Of a stretch of 64,000 bases of DNA, positions 47,617 through 58,243 are shown piece by piece. The stretch is from Artemisia argyi (taxonomy: Eukaryota; Streptophyta; Magnoliopsida; Asterales; Asteraceae), in contig CM060692.1 of the NCBI GenBank assembly GCA_030686995.1, forward strand, positions 128,603,796 to 128,667,795, given 5' to 3'. Position 1 is the stretch's first letter. Every line of letters starts with the position of its first letter. Under the pieces are notes generated by a model. It was not told the DNA's origin, searched no databases, and saw nothing but the letters and a program-made list of their open reading frames with translations. Made by a program: the position numbers and the translations under genes.

Positions 47617-49977
47617 TCCAAAAACATAATGACTTCTTAGTATTTCAGCTAAGGACTCGTTCTTCAAAGAAAGGAAAGTGCTTAATCATATCAAAGGTTT
47701 AATATTTTTTGAGCACTTATCTTAAAAACATTATGGCTTATGCACACATAATAGTGTATAACCCGCGATTTTCAAAGAAAGGACCCTGTTGTACATGTCC
47801 GTGCGACTATCCTAAAAGATAAGAAGACTTCTCACCCAAAAGCTTATCAAAGTCTTCTTAATTTTTTTGAGCAAAATTTTGACAAATGTTTCAAAAGGTT
47901 TTCAAAACTTTTCATGATGTAGCTCAAGATATTACTCCCTCAAATCCTTAAAGGCTTATATTTACTCAAAATGTTCTATTTTTGAGGGGGAGTAATAAAA
48001 GATGTTCCAAAAAGATCATGCTTAAAGGAAACTAATACGGAATTAACAAACATCCGTTTCTCCCATAAGCTATCCAAAAAGAAAAGGTTTTAATCAATTG
48101 GTATAAAAAATACCATGGATATGCTATTTTTGAGGGGGAGAAGACGTGATTAAAATGTGATTAATGTGTTTAAGATTGTGGCTGAATCTCGTGCGAGCTC
48201 GACTCAGAAATGACCCAAGAATTGACGAAACAACAAAAGTTTGTAATCGAAAAGACTTATCCTCGACGGGTAATAACATCAAGTTAGTTACTAGAGCTAG
48301 TTGTCACCTAAAAGCTGACAATGGAACTCTTTAACTAGCCACGTAAGCGTGTCTCGAAAAGGATTTGTCTTAGTAGAAATGTACCGTTTCGAAAAACTTT
48401 CTTTGGACTTGACCAGGACGGGTAATAATTTCAAGCTAGTCTAACTAGTGATGTAAGCGTGTCTCGAATCGGTCATGTTCGTTGAAAGTGGATCTATTCA
48501 AAAGTGCAAACTCCTCACGCATGTGCAAATTTCTTAAAATTCCATGAGCACATGTGAAGGGGGAGTCCTTCAAATGAAATGCAAAACTCTCGAAGTGGTA
48601 ACAACAATGTGTTTTATTATCATAAACACTTTGAGAGATATTCACAAATGGTTTGATGGCAACAATATGATAGTCATGAAGTTATAAGGTGACTAAGGTT
48701 AGGAAAAACCGTCCTATGATCCGCCAGAGCCGGAGGGATCCACCCAAGGACAATTCCATTAGATTAGAATTAGAAGTCCTTAGGTATGATTGAAAAAAGG
48801 AGAAAATGAGAAAGGAGAAAGAAGGGGTTGAAGAATTAAAAAGAAAAGCAAATAAAAGGGTGAAAAGAAATAGCCCTCCATATGTTCAACCTTAGGGCAG
48901 ACACCGGGTTCAACTCATATGCTACTGGTTGTTACTAAGGTGACGCCGGTATTCAAGACAAGACGTCATGGACCCAGTGACGCACTGCACTAAACCTTCT
49001 TAACCACTCAAGTTCTCTTAAAAGAGCTTGTTTCATTCTCACGGGGAACCGGTGTAATCTATCAACCTATCTCTTAGAGATGGTTGATATTGAAGCAGGA
49101 GACCTCTCCCTAGTCTCCGCATAGGAAACCAAATTATGCACTTATCGAGTCTAGAGCCATGAGATTCATTAAAAGATCTCTTAGGATACACTTTCCTATG
49201 AATACACTTGTGTTCGCCAAAAAGGACACAAGGTGTAAGAGTCTGTATGAGATCTACGGATCTTGCCTTATCTATCATAATGGTTACTATGTCTCAAACG
49301 GTCTACAGTTGTGGGGTGATCTCCAGCAACTCACCTGAATCATTGATGTACTTCGGTGGATCTAGTAAGCTCTTTCAGGGGTATCTGATTCAGGAACGGC
49401 CTTGGTAAGGGTTAGAAGGAGTCTTCACACTATGCAGTTGACGATCTCTAATTCCAAACCTGTAAGTACCGGATACTTTATTCCTAACTGTTTTATGCAG
49501 GTACTCATGAATGTTCCTTGTAGAAAGACCGTTACCATCACTCAAAGATCCACATGCTCATACCCTGCAAAGCTCTCTTCAAAGATCTAAGCAAACCAAA
49601 GTTCAGAATGTTTCTAAGTCAAAGTCAAAGAATCTACAAACTAAAGAAACAAAGATTAAAGTCAAAGAAAAGAGAACTTCACAAATATTTAATGTCAAAC
49701 AAAGTATGAGCATGTTGGAAAAGATGTAAGAACAACAGAGTGAAGATGTTGATCAAAGGCAAGAAAGATCACAAAACATGATTGGAACAAAGGAACTAGC
49801 AAAACTATTACACAACAAGACTCAAAGTTCAAAGAGAACAAGCTTCAAAGATCAAAGATCAAGGTCACAAAAGAGAGATCTCAATGATCACCCTTAGGGG
49901 GAGATTGTTAGCATTAGAAGTGTTGATCATTTATGTAATCAAAGAGAGATCTCAATGATCGTCCCTTAGGGGGAGAT
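47617..49977 (+). other. Non-coding 3' region of the gag-only copia element
   Basis: 2.4 kb with no protease, integrase or RT motifs. Contains several TTTTTGAGGGGGAG-like purine tracts (47980, 48128), two related blocks each with GTGTCTCGAA and a nearby GGGTAATAA (48269-48360 and 48418-48473), a Lys-rich short frame near 49590-49730, and a duplicated PPT region at its end. Origin of the sequence unknown; it may be captured DNA. Confidence 0.6.
49869..49977 (+). other. Duplicated polypurine tract before the 3' LTR
   Basis: GAGATCTCAATGATC plus CCCTTAGGGGGAGATTGTTAG occurs twice, about 73 bp apart. The first copy runs into a false LTR start (TGTTAGCATTAGAAG); the second abuts the real LTR. Confidence 0.75.
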
Positions 49978-50309
49978 TGTTAGGATTAAAAGTGACGATC
50001 ATTATTGAGTCAAATAGTTAGTTAAATATATTCATGTAATAGTTAGTAAAATGCTAGTTTATTAAGTTTAAGTAAAAGCCTTAATGGCTTGGCCCAAAAG
50101 AAGGCCCATGAGAAAGCCCATGGTGGCTAATGTAAAACTATAAATACCCCTCCTAAGCTTGTTAAGAAGGGTGGGAGTTCATGCTAATACAAGGTTTTAT
50201 TTCACATAGTGCTCTCCACCTCTCCCTCTCTCTACTTTCTCTCTCTAGCTCTTCTATCTCTCTCTAACATCATATTCTTAGGTGATAAAGCTAGATCTAA
50301 GGTCCTACA
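49978..50309 (+). repeat. 3' LTR, gag-only copia element
   Basis: 332 bp, same ends as the 5' LTR, followed by target duplication GAGAC. Confidence 0.9.
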
Positions 50310-50314
50310 GAGAC

Positions 50315-50626
50315 TACTGATGGCCCTCTACCAAGTAGATTATTAACGTCTACGAGAATGGGATGAGAAAAACTATGGGTGTATAACAACATAACCCACG
50401 ATCTAACGGACTTGGTAAAATTATGAACTAATAAACTTGGTAAAATCTCGATCTAACGGACTTGGTATAAACTCAAACTAACAAACTGGGTACATTCTTG
50501 CACTAACAGACTAAGTACAATCGTGAACTAAGCAGAAACTAGAAAACTTAAGATTTCGGTGCTAGTAACCTAAGGCAACGAAAACACTATCTCTATGATG
50601 TAATTGTATTTATATGCAATGGTCAT
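50315..50626. other. Continuation of the platform sequence with a 25-bp minisatellite
   Basis: First 70 bp complete the 88-bp unit begun at 27493. Then five imperfect 25-bp units at 50400-50524 with consensus like G(A/C)(A/T)CTAACGGACTTGGTA. No coding potential. Confidence 0.6.
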
Positions 50627-53039
50627 TGGTGTGTGCTTATTCACACACCTTTTTCTAGCCAAATTAAGACCAAAATAATCACAAACTAACCATTAATGCC
50701 AAAGATATTATGTTTTTGTGTTGTGATCGTGCAGGAATGGATATTTCATAAACAAGCAATAAAAAGGCCAAAAAGGACAAAAACGAGAAAGAGTTTGGAA
50801 AACGTGTCAAAAGCCAAAGCCGGGGAAGCAAATTACCATTTTTGAGCTCAGATTGTCAAAACATACCTTGGGGAATCACATAATGCCAAAAATAGTCCTT
50901 GGAGCAAAAATTTTTAGAATTGGCAGAAATGGTCCCTCAAGTTTGAAAATTGACAGTATTAGTCCCTGAGCATTTATTTGGGAAGAAAAGTCAACAAAGG
51001 TCCTTTGAAATCAAAATTTGTCATAATTGGTCCTTGGGTGAAAAGTTTGAAGGATTTGCAGTTTAGCCTCTCAACTTTGCAGAAATGAAAAAAATGGTCC
51101 CTGGGAAATTTATTTGTGGAAAAATCAACAAAGGTCCTTGGATTGTTGATACTTGGCAAATTTTACCCTTGGAATACCTTTGGTAACTTGGCAAAAACCA
51201 CCCTTCAATTTTCAGAAAATTACATCTTTGGTCCTTGTGATAATTTACAACCAAACGGACCCTTGTTATTATTTTTAAACAAACAAACCCAAAAATCCAA
51301 TCCAAACCGAACACAAACACAAAACCCTCAGCCCATCTCACAAAGCCCAAGACAGACCCACCCTTAATATTATTAAACTAGGATCAAACGGTCAAATGGT
51401 CAACCCACAGTCAAACCATCACCTCCCTTCCCTCCCAAGTTGCAAACCTACAACTCCAACTTGCCACTCCCATCAGTCTCATCCCACCGCCCACTCCATC
51501 ACCTCAAACACCGCAGACAACCATAATAAATGCACCACCCCCTTTAAGCAACAGGACCAATTTGCGGTTGTTCTTTTTGGCGCCAAAATACACCAAGGGC
51601 TGAGATCAAATTTAAGCCATCCAATGGCCATGAAAAGTGATGGGATTTGTTCAGAAGGTTCCAATAAACCCTAAAAGTCACCTATAAAAGAAAGAAGGTG
51701 CAAGGAGAAGACATAGTAGTTCATAGTGTAGTTTCTTATGTCGTATTAATGTAAACTTAGTCCTTAGTTTTTAAATTTGATTTAAAAAGCTTGTACTCAG
51801 TTCTAATAGTGTAATTTGAACCTCATTTAATCTCAATTCCAAGTTCCATCAGTTGAATTCAAAATTTGCATTTGCATTTTCATTTGAAATTTCTCTTTTT
51901 ACTTTAACCATGCTATAAACCATGTTCTACTATTTCATAAGCTCAATTTAAGTTCACTATAAGTTATTATAAGCTCAGTATTCCTTAAGGCTTGTTTTAT
52001 GTACAAAATCTCAAAAATACAAAAAAAAAATTAAGAAAAATAATTGAAAGATAAAAAATCAAAGAAGAAAAAGAAGAAAAAGAAGAAAAAGAGAAGAAAG
52101 CTGGAGCATGGTACATTTTGGATGGCCATGGTATTAGAGCCTCAGAGGAGGCATTAGGACAGGTTATGGTTACTTGGTCCCTTGATTTGGCTCACACAGG
52201 ATCAATTGTAAGCTTAAATTCTCATTTTTAGCTCAATACTGTAGTAGTGCTTAATTTAGCTTATTATCTACTTATCTTAGAGTATTGGTAGTATTTATAG
52301 CTTATAATAGTTAGTTGATTGTTGTAATTCAGTATTGTAGTTTTTTGATCAAATCTTTTTCCATTTATTTCAAGCTCATTGCATAACCTTAGGTAAGGTT
52401 TGTTTGTGCTTGGTTTTAGTTCTAAATCAGTTCTTATAGCTTATTATACAATCCTAGATAAGTGGCTTAGGTTATTTCATCAATCTGCTTTGAAAACCTC
52501 AAAATCAGTTAGGTAAAGGTGTGTTTGGATATGTTGATATCCTGGACTCAGGGATTGTTTTTGTTGTTGATTAGTATTGAGACATGCTATAATAGGTCAC
52601 ATTAGGTCATACAAGTCATAAAATCAATAGGTCAAAGCTGCAAAAGTCAAAATCTCTTTAATTTCTCCATATTTGTTTACTATCTAGCATTTAGGTTCCA
52701 TAATCTTCATTATCAGTTCATATGTAGTTTTAGTTGCTTAAATCAGTCTCATTTTAGCTTATCACTACTTGTTCAGTCATTAGGATTCAGTAGAAGTTCA
52801 TATAAGTCAAACTTAAATCAATTTTCAAAAAGTCAAAATTGCAAGGTTTTTCAGAAATCCAAAATTGGTGAGATTTTTCATGATCTTGTTTCTAATCCAT
52901 TTGACCTGAAACTTTTTGGAAAATCAAGTTTAGAAGATCAGCTTTCAAGCCCTTATTTTTGCTGATTTTTATGATTTTTCTAAACTGCTTATTTGGACCC
53001 TTGTTTTGACCTGTTTGCTTAAGACCTCCCCTATACCAG

Positions 53040-53560
53040 GTTCACTAGCCTGATTTCACAAGCTTCCATAGTATTTATTAGTGGGCCCCACCTTTAGTTT
53101 CCTGGCTTTTTTTGAAGCTTATTAGGTCAGCTTATTAGATCAGTGCTTATTTTGGGATTTGAAGCCCTTGCCTATAGCTTATTTTGGTCCTAGACATACC
53201 CTAGCCAGCTAAGTTCTCTGATTCATCAATGGTGAACAAGCCATATTCATAAGCTATTTCTGAGCTTATTAGTGGGCCCCACCCTAAGCCCCTTGGCTTT
53301 TTGAGGACCTCAGTCAGCTAGCTTATTGGTTCCAGGCTTCTTTTGGACCTCCAAGCTTATTTGGTGGACCCAATCCAAGCCTGCATTTGCCCCATTTTCC
53401 ACTGCTTCATCAGCAGGAATACAGGCCAAAGTTCATAAACTCTTTCTGAGCTTATTAGTGGTCCCCAGCTTGTGACTCTTGGCTTTTTGGAAATCCCAAT
53501 AAGCCACCTTTTCATATCCAAGCTTAAATTGGATCTTGGTATACACTTGGACCCCTAAAA
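53040..53560 (+). repeat. Imperfect ~190-bp tandem repeats in the long LTR
   Basis: The block TTATTAGTGG(G/T)CCCC followed by TTGGCTTTTT recurs with anchors near 53081, 53272 and 53458. The surrounding 2 kb is unusually rich in AGCTTATT. Confidence 0.6.
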
Positions 53561-53920
53561 TCAGGCCTGCATTTCACCGTTTGGCTTGTTTGGTTTTCAG
53601 TTGGATGTGGATTTGCTTATTCTTGCTTTTTGGCTTATTTCCCTGTGCTTATTGAATTGTTTTAGCTTATTTGGATCACCTTCAGTGTACTTTAGCTTAT
53701 TACACCTTAAAAGTGTAGCTTGTAGCTTCTTAACTAGCTTTTTCAAAATCAAAAATCCACTTAAGCTTACAAAAGCTTATTTGTGGTGACAATAAGTTCT
53801 CTCAGAGCTTATTTTTGAGTTTCTAAAAAGTTGTCTTCATAAATGTTTCATATTTTTAGTTGGTTAATAGATTTGTAACAGAAAAACCGAAAAAGAAAAA
53901 AAAAAAAAAAAAAAAAAAAA

Positions 53921-53993
53921 GTGCCACAAGAGGGATTTGAACCCTCAACCTCTTGGTTACAAAAGCAAAATCAGACCAACCTTGAGCACCATC
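53921..53993 (-). other. tRNA-like sequence followed by a T-run
   Basis: Minus strand: a D-arm-like TGCTCAAGGTTGG, an anticodon region TTTTGTAACCAAGAGG, and a perfect T-arm hairpin GAGGG-TTCAAAT-CCCTC whose GGTTCAAATCC fits the Pol III box B consensus. It ends TTGTGGCA, then about 27 T (53893-53920 on the plus strand is mostly A). The acceptor and anticodon stems do not close, so it is a tRNA relic or pseudo-tRNA, not a working gene. Confidence 0.5.
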
Positions 53994-54097
53994 TGGGATA
54001 GTGTGTATTTAGTGTTTTAATTTCCCCTAGTTTAATTTATAGTGTTAGCTTGTATTTAATCCATTTTAGCTTTTTGGCTTATTTTTTGCTTTTTCAT

Positions 54098-54590
54098 TAA
54101 GCACTTGTAGGTTTTTATATTTTTCCTAAGTTTCTGTCATATTGTAGTATTTGTATAAAAATTTTCATAATTTTCTGTTTTCATTTAGTATTTTTAATAA
54201 TTAATTTTAGTTTAATTAGTTTTAATTAATAAATCAGAAATAAAATCATTTTCTACTTATATATAAGCACTAGCACCTTTTTATATTTTACCTAGCTTTT
54301 ATTAATTATAAAGTATTTTTAGAAAAAGTTTCATAATTTTTACTGTTCATTTGCTATTTTTCATAATTAATTTAGTTTAATTAGTTTTTAATTAATAATT
54401 AAGTAAATAATATTTAAATTAGCTTGTTTATAAGTTTTATATACTTTTTATAATTTTTTTAGGATTTGTTATGGTTAATTAGTTTTATAAAAAATTTCAT
54501 AATTTTCTAAGTTATTTTAGTAGTTTTAATAATTTAAATTAATTTAAATAAGTAATTAAATAGTTTTTGATTAATAATAAATAATTAAAA
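54098..54590 (+). repeat. Imperfect ~165-bp AT-rich tandem repeats in the long LTR
   Basis: Three units beginning near 54102, 54264 and 54430, sharing TTTCATAATTTT and TTTAGTTTAATTAGTTTT. Confidence 0.55.
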
Positions 54591-55035
54591 AATCAAAAAA
54601 ATAATTTTCCTTTTTATAAAATTTGCTTTTAATATTAAGTTTGTAAAAACGTAATTTTCACCCCTTTAGGATTAATTCTACTTTATTTTCCTTTTTTCCA
54701 ATACGCGTTTACGTTTATTTAAATTTTAAATTACATTTCTAATTTTAAATACGTTTTTGGTTTATCTGATTTCCAGTAATTGTTCATATTGTTAATTCGT
54801 CTTATTTCCATTAATATCTGATTAGTGAAATTCCAAAAATCAAATTCTTGTTATTTTCCCTTAATCACTCAATCCCATAAACGTTCAAAAATACAATTTC
54901 AATCGTCGCTGGGACATAACGACCCTTGAAAACACTGTGCTTACACCGGATCATAAATTGTTGACTTTCACACACACTCAGGTTTGACTTATTGACCACC
55001 ATAGTTAATTAGTTAATCTGAGGCAAGTCAAATTT

Positions 55036-55053
55036 TGGCGCCGCTGCCTGGGA
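55036..55053 (+). other. Primer binding site, tRNA-Asp type
   Basis: TGGCGCCGCTGCCTGGGA, two mismatches to the complement of the plant tRNA-Asp 3' end; five bases after the LTR. Confidence 0.8.
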
Positions 55054-55667
55054 GGTTGTTGCGTATTTTAAAACGTTTAGAAGTTTAGTGATTTTTCAAA
55101 GCCCTCATTGTAAAAATTTCACCACTTTGTAAATTTTTAGTAAAAATCAAAATCATATCAAAAAAAGTCATTAACACTTTTCTTAAAAACACCAAAAAAT
55201 CAAAAACAACAAAACAAATCATGAAGTTAAATTACTTCGTATTCTTTAAGATTACAACCTATACAGGTGGTAAAGGCAAGTTCTGACATTAAATTGCGAA
55301 CTGAAAAGAGATCCATTCTTCTCTTCCGTCACCCTGTGAGTAGTCTTACTGGAAACAATTTCGGTTAACGAATCGATTCCAAAAATATTTCCAAAAGTCT
55401 TTTCACACACATCCACAAAAAGCCAAAAACATTTTTGTTTTCTTGTTAATAAATACATAAAAGACATTATCGAGAAACATTCGAAAGAATACCTACCAAC
55501 TGGGGGTATGACCATTAATAAGTTCCTAAACCAAAGATAAAAACTTGCCTTTGTATCCTTGTGAATTGGTGTACGTTTTTCAAAGAAGCCATTCATATTC
55601 TGATTATTGGTTTAAGTTCTCTGTTGTTTTGCCCTGGTCTTGTTTTAATTGGTTTTGTTTTTAGTGC
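55054..55667 (+). other. Leader of the Athila-type element
   Basis: About 600 bp between PBS and gag; A-rich at first, no recognised feature. The minus-strand 114-codon frame at 55252-55596 has no recognisable motif. Confidence 0.55.
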
Positions 55668-56904
55668 ATGCACACTCGTTCACAAACAAAGCGTAATCGT
55701 CAAAAAAACGTAACTGAGTTATGTGCAGTTATTGAAGAACCCATTATTAAAATGGACGACGAGCTCCCACCACCCATCATACCACCAATTCCTCCTAAGG
55801 ATGAAACAGCTCCCGATCTCCGAATGATGGAGGAGTTGTGTCAGCCAACCATGCACGGGAGGGGTGGACCTATTGCATCACTCACTATTGGAGCTACGGA
55901 TTTTGGACTCAAGCACCACATGATCCAGCAAGTCCAGAATTCGTGCCAGTTCCACGGTTTACCCGGTGACGATGAAAACAAGCATCTCGATAAATTTTTA
56001 ACCGTCACCCAGAGTATGAAGCAGAATGGTGTCACCGAAGACGGCCTTTGCTTATATCTCTTTCCATACTCTCTCACTCATCATGCTACTGCCTAGTTTG
56101 ATCGTCTTCATAAGAATTCGATCTATAGTTTTGATGAAATGGTTTCAAAATTTCTGGCTAAATATTTTCCACCATCCATTGTGACGAAATTGAGAAACGA
56201 TATCAGCAACTTCCGACAGCGTCCTGACGAGTCCTTATTTGAGGAATGGGAACGCTATAAGCTTGCAATCGATCGTTGTCCTAATCAAAATATGCTTCTT
56301 GTCACCATCATAGATACCTTCTATAATGGTTTGACATTTCATCATCGTGACACGATTAATGTTGCTGCTGGTGGGACCTTCATGTAAAGGACCCCCGAGG
56401 AGTGCCATGATCTAATCGAAAACATGACTGCCCACCTTAATTTTTGGGATTCCTCAGCTGAGAGGAATGATTCATGTAAATCTGTCACTCCAGCCTCTAA
56501 TGAAATAACTGCTCTCACAAAGAAGCTTGATGATTTGTCCATTGCGATTTTACGGATTCACCAGACAAATCAAAATCATCATGTCAGAGCTGTCAGTCAA
56601 AGTTGTGAAACATGTGGTGGTCCACATCCATACACTGAGTGCCTAGCCTCCGGTAGCTTCACTGATGAGAACGTATATGCTGCTTAAGGTTCCTACAACA
56701 CGGGGGGTAATTCTTACCAACCACAGGGGGACCGTAATCTCTTGAGCTATCGTTCCAACAACTATCTTGGACCACCCGGTTTTAATCAGTCTCAAAACCA
56801 AAATGCTAAAAACCGGAACCAAAATTTCAATCAGAATCAGAACCAAAATCGAATGAACCAAGGTTTCTATAGCCAAGGGAATTTCAATTCTGGTCAAAAC
56901 CAGG
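55668..56904 (+). pseudogene. gag: Athila-type Gag pseudogene, truncated
   Basis: One frame, three nonsense codons and no frameshift: TAG at 56094-56096 (expected Trp in HHATAWFDRL), TAA at 56385-56387, TAA at 56685-56687. Start MHTRSQTKRNRQ; then a retrotransposon gag domain with NSCQFHGLPGDDENKHLDKF, YSLTHHATA, FLAKYFPPSIVTKLRND and RQRPDESLFEEWERYK; zinc knuckle CETCGGPHPYTEC (CX2CX3HX4C); Asn/Gln-rich tail. Cut at 56904 by a Sirevirus LTR before any protease. Related to, but clearly distinct from, the gag of the minus-strand array. Confidence 0.88.
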
Positions 56905-58243
56905 TGTTAGTGCAAATATTACGATATTTATTCTATACGGTCTCGTTTGTTTCGATTGATGACAAAACGTATAACTTGATACATAACGTAAAATGTACAA
57001 GTTACTCGTAATCATACTTTGTCTCAACAAACATTCAACACCTCTCAACGTCTCGAGTCGTCGTATGCTACAACACAGGTTCGTACATGTTTGTTATGTA
57101 GTATTATGATCAAACCCCTTGACCAACCATTTAGAATGACTAAAATACTTTTAGGGTCTTTAAGTATTTTAGGTGTCAAAGTGCACTTTAGGTGTCAAAT
57201 AGAATAAGTGCCACTTTAGGTGTTAAAGTAATATTAGTAAGTTTTACAAATGATAAAAATGTGATGACATTAGGAATCAAACATTTTTAGTAACTCATTA
57301 ACTTACTATAACAACATTACTTAGGTAATATATACATTTTACAAGTTTACTTTCATATATATTTCTTAATCTTAAAATAGAAATATATATATATATATAT
57401 ACATCACATCATATGCATTTATAGAAAGGTTGAGTGTTTGGCTTTCCATAAGACCTCTTACACATCTTTGGAAGCATTCTACTTTGATTCAATGTGTGTT
57501 TGCCTAGAATTTATTTGATGTGACTTTGGTTGGTTTGGAAAGATTTATTGCAAAACCTACTGTTAGCCTGGCGGAACCCTAGAGGTACACGGGCGAAACC
57601 CATCTGAGGGTTCCGCCGTATCCGCCAGACCTGCTGTTTGGTTTTGCTATAAATATCAAACCACTTGCTACTTTTTCTCTTGATGACTTTGAACATACTT
57701 TCTCTCCATCATAAAACACATATCTAGATCAGTAGCAAACAATGTAGAAACACACATAAGTCACCCTTTCAATAATGATCATAATGCTTCTAACATTCAT
57801 CTTTGTTGTAAGCATATCATACTTCATGATCCACCAAGAAGGTTACAAGATCTTGAAGTCATCATTCATTAAAGCATTCCAACATATGAAGATTCAAGGG
57901 CACTTGACATCCTCAATGATTGAAGAATTCTTATTCAAGAAGTTCATGTAGATTAGGCATGCATATCCATTAGACTTCTATGTCATGGATTATCATTGTA
58001 TCATAACAATATAGAATAGATGGTTTATGTGTTTGTGCCATAAAACACAAGGTTTTTATGTTGGGCCACAAAACATAGCGGGAGTGGTTGTACCCTTGGT
58101 AAAGAACTCGACATCTAGCTTAGTGTCGGAAATATTGTATAAGCGACGATAGGAGCTCGGTATCTAGCTTTGTACCGGATAAAGTGTAAGCGACGATTGT
58201 AAGGTTTTCTCCGCCGAGAAGGGAGGTTGTTGATCTAGTTAAG
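56905..58243 (+). repeat. Sirevirus LTR fragment (fourth subfamily)
   Basis: Starts TGTTAGTGCAAATATTACG, similar to the LTR at 18527. Includes the CGACATCTAGCTTAGTGTCGG and GTTTTCTCCGCC blocks, then is cut at 58244 by the third Athila/Tat-like LTR. Palindrome arms GGCGGAACCCT (57570-57580) and AGGGTTCCGCC (57607-57617); TATAAATA at 57648-57655. CTCGGTATCTAGCTTTGTACC partly repeats the preceding block (58110-58200). Confidence 0.72.

Larger units (their letters stand above)
27513..50309 (+). mobile_element. Gag-only copia element with coiled-coil Gag (7.6 kb without its nested insertion)
   Basis: LTRs 27513-27844 and 49978-50309 (332 bp each, about four differences by eye) and perfect target duplication GAGAC (27508-27512 and 50310-50314). 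PBS at 27847, repeat-rich leader, decayed gag split by the 15.2 kb Tekay-like insertion at 32124-47294. The gag frame ends at KWVPKVVV (47616); the remaining 2.4 kb to the LTR shows no protease, integrase or RT. Transposition would need pol in trans. A shorter relative is at 60133. Confidence 0.85.
50627..55030 (+). repeat. Long LTR (4.4 kb) of the Athila-type element
   Basis: Start TGGTGTGTGCTTATTCACAC is supported by the opposite-strand copy at 11892; the end AAGTCA is inferred from the PBS that follows. Likely TATA box CTATAAAAG near 51683. U3 (50880-51250) carries about eight GGTCC(C/T)T-type words. 52060-52100 is a GAAGAAAAA purine tract. No coding sequence; the 67-codon frame at 53586 is not credible. 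Confidence 0.7.
50627..56904 (+). mobile_element. Athila-type gypsy element, 5' part (LTR, PBS, gag)
   Basis: LTR 50627-55030, tRNA-Asp-type PBS 55036-55053, leader, gag pseudogene to 56904, where a Sirevirus LTR begins. The rest of the element is not in the window. Same LTR family as the fragment at 11110-11892. Confidence 0.78.

Noticed and set aside
53586..53789. 67-codon hydrophobic frame
   Set aside because: Lies in LTR tandem repeats rich in AGCTTATT; chance frame.
55252..55596. 114-codon minus-strand frame in the Athila-type leader
   Set aside because: No motif recognised, opposite to element sense, in a leader of similar composition.
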